NCBI GenBank assembly: GCA_946542925.1
Contig: CAMNLA010000051.1
Span: 1-56,251, forward strand
Origin: UBA4363 sp002393965
GTDB lineage: Bacteria > Bacteroidota > Bacteroidia > Bacteroidales > Paludibacteraceae
Direction: 5' to 3'
Length of the DNA stretch: 56,251 nt
How positions within the stretch are numbered: the stretch's first letter is position 1; each line of letters starts with the position of its first letter. A program made the position numbers and the translations under genes. Below the pieces are notes generated by a model. The model did not search any database and was not told the DNA's origin. It saw only the letters and a program-made list of their open reading frames with translations. Positions 50,735-56,251 of the stretch are shown piece after piece.

Positions 50735-52114
50735 TTAATCTTTTTTAAATAAGATGCGAAAGGCATCTTCGACTTTGTTGACTGGTATTATTCGCATATG
50801 TTTAGGCTGGAAAGAGAGAGATTTAGAATTGCCTTTGGGGATCAGCATGGTATGGAATCCGAGTTTTTCGGCTTCGGCTATTCGTTGTTCGATGCGACCA
50901 ACGGGGCGTATTTCACCTGAGAGTCCGACCTCGCCTGTCATTGCCACACGTCCTTCGATAGGCATATCAAAATTAGAAGAGAGGACAGCCGCCATTGTTG
51001 CCAGGTCGCTGGCAGGGTCATTGATTTTCATACCTCCTGCCACATTGATAAACACATCCTTTTGTGAGAGTTTGAATCCCATTCTTTTTTCGAGAACGGC
51101 GAGCAGCATATTGAGTCTGCGTGTATCGAACCCGGTGGCAGAGCGTTGAGGTGTTCCATAGACGGCGCTAGAGACGAGTGATTGTATTTCAATGAGAAAC
51201 GGTCGTATGCCTTCGATTGCCGCTGTTATAGCCACGCCGGACAGTCCTTCGTGTTCTTCGGAGAGCAGCATTTCTGAAGGGTTTGTCACTTCTCGGAGTC
51301 CATCCTGTCTCATCTCGAAGATGCCCAGTTCGGAAGTAGAGCCGAATCTGTTTTTCGTAGCGCGCAGAATTCGGTAGGAGTAGTGTTGGTCGCCCTCGAA
51401 CTGGAGGACGGTGTCAACGATATGTTCCAGGATTTTCGGACCTGCGATATTTCCATCCTTGGTTATGTGTCCGATAACGAGTACGGGTACGTTGGACTGT
51501 TTGGCATAGCGCAGGATGGAGGATGAGCATTCACGAATTTGTGTTATGGATCCTGGAGAGGACTCCGCCTTGTCGGTATAGATTGTCTGGATGGAGTCGA
51601 TGATGACCAATTCCGGTTGAACGGATTGGATGTGATCGAAAATATTTTCTATAGAAGTCTCAGAGAGGATGAAGCAATTCTCGTTTTGGATATTGAGTCG
51701 TTCGGCTCTCAGTTTCAATTGTCTTGCTGACTCTTCACCGCTCACATAGAGTGTCCGTTTATCTTTCAGAGCGAGGACTACCTGGAGAACGAGAGTTGAC
51801 TTTCCGATACCCGGTTCGCCGCCTATCAGCACCATGGATCCCTGAACGAGTCCTCCACCGAGGACCCGGTTAAACTCTGTGTTATGTGTATCGATACGAG
51901 GTTCCTGTTGGACATCTATTTCGCTTAGTTTCAGCGGTTTGTTCTCTGATATGGAGAAAGGAGTCGATGTACTGGATTGTTGTCGAGGTATTTTGCTGAC
52001 GACGAACTCCTTCATTGTTCCCCATGCTCCGCAAGAGGGGCATTTGCCCACCCATTTAATTGATTCTGCGCCGCAGTCGGTACAGACATATTGAATTTTA
52101 CTTTTTGAAGCCAT
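50735..52114 (-). CDS. radA: DNA repair protein RadA
   Basis: 459 residues. The N-terminal zinc motif CTDCG...CPSCGAWGT, Walker A GGEPGIGKST, the RadA-specific KNRFG and a C-terminal Lon-like domain (FINVAGGMKINDPASDLATMAAVLSS) are all present. RadA is a RecA-related helicase that helps branch migration in recombination. It lies 35 bases after cinA and 23 before a DUF4421 gene. Confidence 0.97.
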   Translation of the reverse strand: MASKSKIQYVCTDCGAESIKWVGKCPSCGAWGTMKEFVVSKIPRQQSSTSTPFSISENKPLKLSEIDVQQEPRIDTHNTEFNRVLGGGLVQGSMVLIGGEPGIGKSTLVLQVVLALKDKRTLYVSGEESARQLKLRAERLNIQNENCFILSETSIENIFDHIQSVQPELVIIDSIQTIYTDKAESSPGSITQIRECSSSILRYAKQSNVPVLVIGHITKDGNIAGPKILEHIVDTVLQFEGDQHYSYRILRATKNRFGSTSELGIFEMRQDGLREVTNPSEMLLSEEHEGLSGVAITAAIEGIRPFLIEIQSLVSSAVYGTPQRSATGFDTRRLNMLLAVLEKRMGFKLSQKDVFINVAGGMKINDPASDLATMAAVLSSNFDMPIEGRVAMTGEVGLSGEIRPVGRIEQRIAEAEKLGFHTMLIPKGNSKSLSFQPKHMRIIPVNKVEDAFRILFKKD

Positions 52115-52149
52115 AGAATAGTGTGAGGTAGGTGAGTGGGTGATGTTTA

Positions 52150-52623
52150 CTATGATTCAAGCAGAGACTTCGTGATGCGAATAGCGGTTAGTGCTGCTTT
52201 GCGGATAACCTCTTCGCGCTGAAGATTTGGAAATTGGTGTAATTGACAGATGGTCGTCTCCGGTGTACTGACTGCGATCCATACATTGCCTACCGGGTTT
52301 TGTTCGTTGCCACCGCCGGGTCCTGCTATTCCTGTTGTTGCCACACCCACGTCGGTCTTCATTACTTTTCTGACCCCTTCTGCCATCTGTCGTGCCACTG
52401 TCTCGCTAACAGCCGTAAAACGAGCCAAGTCATCCGCGTTGACTCCCAGCACCTCGTTCTTGACCCTGTCGCAATAGCTGACCACTGAGCCAGGGAAATA
52501 GTCTGAAGCGCCTGGTGAGAGCGTAATGAGGTGTGCGATGAACCCACCGGTACAAGACTCTGCGGTACTGATGGTCCATCCTTTCTGTCGGAGCAGATTA
52601 CCTAAATTGATAGAAGCATCCAT
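52150..52623 (-). CDS. pncC: Nicotinamide-nucleotide amidase (CinA C-terminal domain)
   Basis: 157 residues, the stand-alone CinA C-terminal domain. STAESCTGGFIAHLIT carries the catalytic serine and GVATTGIAGPGGG is the second signature. It deamidates NMN to nicotinate mononucleotide in the pyridine nucleotide cycle. The N-terminal MoCF-like domain of full CinA is missing, as is common. Six-base gap after the M48 peptidase gene. Confidence 0.93.
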   Translation of the reverse strand: MDASINLGNLLRQKGWTISTAESCTGGFIAHLITLSPGASDYFPGSVVSYCDRVKNEVLGVNADDLARFTAVSETVARQMAEGVRKVMKTDVGVATTGIAGPGGGNEQNPVGNVWIAVSTPETTICQLHQFPNLQREEVIRKAALTAIRITKSLLES

Positions 52624-52629
52624 TGTGAG

Positions 52630-53871
52630 TTATTTTTGTTTACGCATAGCGCGGATGCGTTGCAGGAGCGTTGGGTGAGAATAATAGAATGAGACGAAAG
52701 CGGGGTGCGGGGTGAGGTTAGAGAGCGACTTGACGGACAGTTTCTTGAGAGCAGAGATAAGGGGTTCTGTTTGTCCGTGATTGGCGGCAAAAGCATCGGC
52801 TTGGTATTCATTATGTCGAGAGAAGGCGTTGACGCCCCATCCAATGAGCACAGAAATCGGTGTGTATAGTAAGCCGAACGCCAAGAGATTGATATGGAAA
52901 TTTGCTTGTGGCACATTGAAAGCCTGTGCGAGATCGTCGCTAGAGAGGAACAGTCCAAGGAGAGCTGTCATGATAAACGTATTGAGAAGGCTAATCAGAA
53001 GCATCTGTAGTGTGTGTCGGTGTTTATAGTGTCCGATTTCGTGTGCCAGGACTGCCACAATCTCCTCGTTGGTCAGGTCGTTGATCAGCGTATCGAAGAG
53101 TACGACCCGTTTTTTAGGTCCGAGTCCAGAGAAATAGGCGTTTGCTTTGGTTGACCGTTTAGAGGCATTCATCACGTAGATGTTATTCAGTTGGAAACCG
53201 ACTGAGTGAGCGAACTGTTCGATAGCGGTTCGCAGATCACCCTCCTCCAGAGGTGTCTGTTTATTGAACAGCGGAACGATCAGGGACGTATAGAACATAT
53301 TGAGGAAGATGCTGAATGCGGCGATGATCAGGAAAGCCAGCAGCCAGAAATAGGTAGGGAGGGCGAGATAGATAAGTTCGATGAGTCCGATGAGAACACC
53401 TCCGAGAATCATGGAAAGCAAGAGAGACTTCACCTGATCGGCAGCGAAGAGAGAGCGGGTTGATTTATTAAATCCGAACTTCTCCTCGATAACAAACTGT
53501 CTGTAGTAGTCCGCCGGCAGTCCTAAAAGGGTAGAGGCGACGTAGAGTATAGCGAAAAAGAGCAAAGACACAAAAACGGGGTGGGTGACCCAGTCGTTTG
53601 CCCAGGTATTGACCAGTGCGAAGCCACCGAGCAGGAACATAAGGAGGATTGCAATGGTAGAGATGGAGGAAGTGATTATTTCGAACCGTTGGTTTGTACG
53701 GAAATAGGATTGTTGTTTAGCGTATTCTTCTTCGTTGAAGAGTCCTGACAGTTCATCTGGAATCTGGTCGTTAGCCGATTGTGCATTCCAATATGCCAAG
53801 ATACGTTCGACTGCATAATCCAGGATGATGATGCCGATGATGATAAAAGTCAGAAGGGTAAAATGTGCCAT
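52630..53871 (-). CDS. M48-family membrane metallopeptidase (Ste24/HtpX-like)
   Basis: 413 residues. The zinc site HEIGH lies in EEIVAVLAHEIGHYKHRHTLQ, and the third ligand glutamate in NEYQADAFAANHG. Around it are about seven membrane helices (FTLLTFIIIGIIILDYAV, IATILLMFLLGGFAL, VFVSLLFFAILYVAS and others), as in CaaX-type Ste24 peptidases. Inner-membrane protein quality control or prenyl-protein cleavage is likely; the substrate is unknown. First gene of the run M48-pncC-radA-DUF4421-DUF4421, with a palindrome in its leader. Confidence 0.94.
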   Translation of the reverse strand: MAHFTLLTFIIIGIIILDYAVERILAYWNAQSANDQIPDELSGLFNEEEYAKQQSYFRTNQRFEIITSSISTIAILLMFLLGGFALVNTWANDWVTHPVFVSLLFFAILYVASTLLGLPADYYRQFVIEEKFGFNKSTRSLFAADQVKSLLLSMILGGVLIGLIELIYLALPTYFWLLAFLIIAAFSIFLNMFYTSLIVPLFNKQTPLEEGDLRTAIEQFAHSVGFQLNNIYVMNASKRSTKANAYFSGLGPKKRVVLFDTLINDLTNEEIVAVLAHEIGHYKHRHTLQMLLISLLNTFIMTALLGLFLSSDDLAQAFNVPQANFHINLLAFGLLYTPISVLIGWGVNAFSRHNEYQADAFAANHGQTEPLISALKKLSVKSLSNLTPHPAFVSFYYSHPTLLQRIRAMRKQK

Positions 53872-53890
53872 TGAAAAAAATAGAACCTAA

Positions 53891-53914
53891 GTACGTTAAT
53901 AACGTACAAAGGTA
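53891..53914 (-). promoter_or_regulatory. M48 operon promoter with operator-like palindrome
   Basis: Minus strand TACCTTTG (53907-53914). Immediately downstream is the perfect inverted repeat GTACGTTAATAACGTAC (53891-53907), covering the expected transcription start. Confidence 0.6.
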
Positions 53915-53955
53915 CAAACTTTTTGGATAGCAGAGCGAACGAGGGAGAATGAAGA

Positions 53956-54345
53956 TCAGTACTTAGAATCCTTCCGGTAAGCGCTGGAAGAGAACACGGC
54001 GCAGAGTCGTCCAGCCTCGTCGGTCAGTTTGACCTCACCGTAGGGCAGTCGATGATGATTGACCAATTCGTGCGCTTCGGCATAGAGATACCCTTTAGGG
54101 ACGGCGCGGATGTAGGTGATATTGGAATTTGTAGTCAGAGATAGTTGTCCATGGCTATTGACGGCAGCGGCAAAGGTCAGGTCTGCCAGTGTGAAAAGCG
54201 CGCCTCCCTGGCATACTCCGATACCGTTCACCAGTCGGTCGTCCACCAGCAAACGTGCTTTGGCGTATCCTTCTCTTACTTCCAGCAATTCAGCTCCGAT
54301 GTATTGTGCAAAAGGGTCTCGTTTAAAAAAGTCGTCCTGTTCCAT
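53956..54345 (-). CDS. PaaI-family thioesterase
   Basis: 129 residues from ATG 54343-54345. Hotdog fold: VNGIGVCQGGALFTLADLTFAAAVNSHG contains the PaaI helix with the catalytic Asp/Asn positions. LSLTTNSNITYIRAV and YLYAEAHELVNHHRLPYGEVKLTDE are the following strands. It hydrolyses small acyl-CoA thioesters; the substrate is unknown. An upstream TTG at 54375 lies within the promoter box and is rejected. Confidence 0.92.
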   Translation of the reverse strand: MEQDDFFKRDPFAQYIGAELLEVREGYAKARLLVDDRLVNGIGVCQGGALFTLADLTFAAAVNSHGQLSLTTNSNITYIRAVPKGYLYAEAHELVNHHRLPYGEVKLTDEAGRLCAVFSSSAYRKDSKY

Positions 54346-54367
54346 TGAAGATGGTTTATGATAAAAA

Positions 54368-54381
54368 GTATGCAAACATAC
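54368..54381 (-). promoter_or_regulatory. Promoter -7 box of the thioesterase within a palindrome
   Basis: Minus strand TATGTTTG (54373-54380) lies inside GTATGCAAACATAC (plus strand), five-base arms around CAAA. Confidence 0.5.
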
Positions 54382-54602
54382 GAAAAAGGAAGGAAAGGTC
54401 AGGGGTGAGGGGATAGTGTAGGACTACATTAAAATGAAAACCATAGAGTGTAATTAAAAGTTTCTAATTGATGGTGTTTTTCAGTGTGATTTACTTACAT
54501 TTTGCCAAACAAAGCATAAAAAAGATGAGTCAAAGACCTATTTTCTTATTGTTAATGTATTTTATTTTGACCAAAAATTTGTACCTATGTACTTCAAATA
54601 TC

Positions 54603-54731
54603 CGTCTCTTGGAAAGAGACGAATGGATATTGCTCGACAAAGACCCAATAGCCGATAGGCAAAAACAAAATAGAACTCCCTCGTAGTGTAAAAAGGGCTT
54701 GGTCGCCTGTCGAGACACTGCGCTGGGAGTT
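54603..54731. repeat. Two inverted repeats in the 400-base gap before the helicase
   Basis: CGTCTCTT/AAGAGACG around GGA (starting near 54603) is a compact hairpin without a T run. AACTCCC (54674-54680) and GGGAGTT (54725-54731) form a wider inverted repeat 17 bases before the helicase ATG. The rest of 54382-54747 is AT-rich and has no convincing gene. Confidence 0.6.
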
Positions 54732-54747
54732 TTGTGTATTGATACGT

Positions 54748-56251
54748 ATGCTTATAGACAACAAGACGAACAGATACCCTGATTCAGGATTCAATATCGT
54801 TACCGTATGGGATTTTATTAATGAATTCTCAGGGAAATCGTCTGAACAGGTAGGTAACATGGATATTGTTACTGGATATTTTACCATTCGGGCTCTTAGT
54901 AAACTCTATCATGAATTACCAGAGGAAGACGTGTTCCGTATTGTGTCTTCTGAAATGGTCATGCAGGAAGAGGATAAGAATCACATCATAGACTTACTGA
55001 ATGGCGATATGGGCATAGAGACAACTCTCAATCTTGATGAGTATGCTCGTGATGCCAAAGCTTTCTTGCAGCGCAACTCTGTTCAGGTTAAGGCCATCGT
55101 TAATGCTTTTTGCCATGCAAAGGCATACATGTTCAAGAACAACAATCCAAAGAACGATAGTTTTTATCTAACGGGCAGTAGTAACCTTACGGATGCAGGT
55201 CTTGGCTTGAAAACTACGTCAAACATTGAACTGACAATGGGTGACCCGGTTAAGTTGAGTGACAAGGATTACAAAGAGGTTTGTTCTTGGTTTGAAGATA
55301 TATGGAAGATGGCAGCCGACAAGATTCCTTCTGATTCGACCAATCCCAAATCTGAAAAGATAAGTGTCAAAGACTATTTCATCAAGAAGATTGATGACTA
55401 TTTCCGTCGCTATACTCCTGAAGAGATTTATTATAAGATTCTTTTCGAGCTGTTCAATTCTGATATTGAACTTGACGGCTCAATAGAGCATAGACAGGAT
55501 ATGTCGCTACTTCAAACAAGCGAGATTTGGAAGACTTTATTCAAGTATCAGCAACAGGGGGTGATTTCCCTTATTAAGATGCTACGCAAATACAATGGGG
55601 CCATTCTTGCCGATGCTGTTGGACTTGGTAAAACGTTCTCTGCTCTTGCCGTCATCAAGTATTTCCAGACACAGAATTATGTAACAGTCTTACTATGTCC
55701 GAAAAAGTTGGAACAGAACTGGACGCAATACCTAAAGCGTCATGGCTCTCGCTTCGACAAGGATGAATTTGATTATATTGTACGATTCCATACTGATCTT
55801 CAGAATGACCGCTTGCAAAATGCCTATGATGATGCACCTCTTAGTTGGCTACAGTCGCGGAAGAAAGTGCTGATTGTCATTGATGAGAGTCACAACCTGC
55901 GCAATGAGAAATCTGGTCGTTATCAAGACCTGCTCCTAAATCTCATCCAGAACAAGAATCCTGAAAGCGGAAGAGATGTAAAGGTGTTGATGCTATCAGC
56001 TACACCAATTAATACAGGTCTTAACGATGTCAAAGGACAATTCAATCTCATAGGTCATGGTCAGGATGATGCCTTTGACAATGAGGATTTCAACATTGAG
56101 TCTTTAAAGAATCTCTTTGCCGATAGTCAGCGTAAATATACGCAATGGTGTAGTGACCCAGACCGCACCATTGGCTCATTCATATCCCTGCTTCCTCCAA
56201 AGTTCTTCAATCTAACGGACAAACTGATAGTTGCCCGTACCCGTAAACTCA
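54748..56251 (+). CDS. PLD-like nuclease/SF2 helicase, 3 prime end beyond window
   Basis: The frame is open from ATG 54748 to the edge: 501 codons, no stop. An N-terminal phospholipase-D-like domain (about residues 35-170) has one HxK half-site, His123 and Lys125 in CHAKAYMF, followed by TGSSNLTDAGL (142-152), typical of PLDc_2. The SF2/SNF2-type helicase core follows: Walker A ADAVGLGKT (288-296), DESH (379-382) and SATP (417-420). The second RecA-like domain must lie outside. Fused PLD-helicases of this kind are common in restriction and defence islands and unlinked to the housekeeping genes to the left. The gene is incomplete, so the full architecture is unknown. Confidence 0.9.
   Translation, partial: MLIDNKTNRYPDSGFNIVTVWDFINEFSGKSSEQVGNMDIVTGYFTIRALSKLYHELPEEDVFRIVSSEMVMQEEDKNHIIDLLNGDMGIETTLNLDEYARDAKAFLQRNSVQVKAIVNAFCHAKAYMFKNNNPKNDSFYLTGSSNLTDAGLGLKTTSNIELTMGDPVKLSDKDYKEVCSWFEDIWKMAADKIPSDSTNPKSEKISVKDYFIKKIDDYFRRYTPEEIYYKILFELFNSDIELDGSIEHRQDMSLLQTSEIWKTLFKYQQQGVISLIKMLRKYNGAILADAVGLGKTFSALAVIKYFQTQNYVTVLLCPKKLEQNWTQYLKRHGSRFDKDEFDYIVRFHTDLQNDRLQNAYDDAPLSWLQSRKKVLIVIDESHNLRNEKSGRYQDLLLNLIQNKNPESGRDVKVLMLSATPINTGLNDVKGQFNLIGHGQDDAFDNEDFNIESLKNLFADSQRKYTQWCSDPDRTIGSFISLLPPKFFNLTDKLIVARTRKL

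Noticed and set aside
54346..54375. Longer N-terminus of the PaaI thioesterase
   Set aside because: The TTG start would sit inside the promoter -7 box TATGTTTG; the ATG at 54345 gives the normal family start.
54468..54686. 72-codon plus-strand frame before the helicase
   Set aside because: No domain, overlaps both inverted repeats and lies in AT-rich non-coding sequence.

Overview
The window comes from a member of the Bacteroidota, most likely order Bacteroidales. Intergenic regions repeatedly carry the Bacteroidota sigma-ABfr -7 element TAnnTTTG, in places with TTTG about 19 bases upstream. Gene neighbourhoods such as tgt-lptG, pyrB-pyrI-flavin reductase-glyA, LemA-TPM-TPM, paired DUF4421 genes and the hemerythrin/LuxR pair are typical of that group. 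No mobile element, integrase, rRNA or CRISPR array is seen. G+C falls from left to centre: a hand count gives 35 of 60 bases at 2881-2940 and 19 of 60 at 22081-22140.

Left part (1-12.6 kb, GC-rich): a minisatellite of 35 perfect-length 11-base units runs off the left edge, just downstream of a minus-strand group rluA-like, lrgA, lrgB. Then, on the plus strand: an EamA transporter, adenine deaminase, a TPR protein, an in-frame DedA-AroE fusion, a small secreted protein and fabI. uvrB follows on the minus strand, then an outer-membrane barrel gene on the plus strand.

The most unusual region is 12.6-20.9 kb. One tight plus-strand operon with its own promoter encodes an acyl carrier protein, a short-chain dehydrogenase, a split transketolase (two subunits), an AMP-forming acyl-activating enzyme, LuxE, LuxC, a left-handed beta-helix acyltransferase and a DUF354 glycosyltransferase-like protein. 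It holds the fatty-acid reductase half of a lux system without luciferase, coupled to a C2-ketol-transferring enzyme. I infer that it makes an aldehyde- or acyloin-derived lipid or glycolipid.

Centre (20.9-35.6 kb, AT-rich, all minus strand): a three-LysM protein with a ligand-binding-like domain, an LptF/LptG permease, tgt, mtaB, a lipoprotein, a LuxR regulator with a degenerate receiver, a hemerythrin protein, TPM-TPM-LemA, a biotin-dependent acyl-CoA carboxylase operon (carboxylase, carrier, carboxyltransferase) and an AspT/YidE-type transporter.

Right part (36-56.25 kb): yigZ, a secreted protein, a flavin reductase, an OmpA-family porin, the pyrB-pyrI-flavin reductase-glyA group, phoH, a HAD hydrolase coupled to a divergent DprA-like protein, purC, tRNA-Ser(UGA), and a minus-strand run M48 peptidase-cinA-radA-DUF4421-DUF4421-membrane protein. 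A PaaI thioesterase follows. The edge is occupied by the first 501 codons of a phospholipase-D-like/SF2 helicase, probably the start of a defence or restriction island beyond the window.
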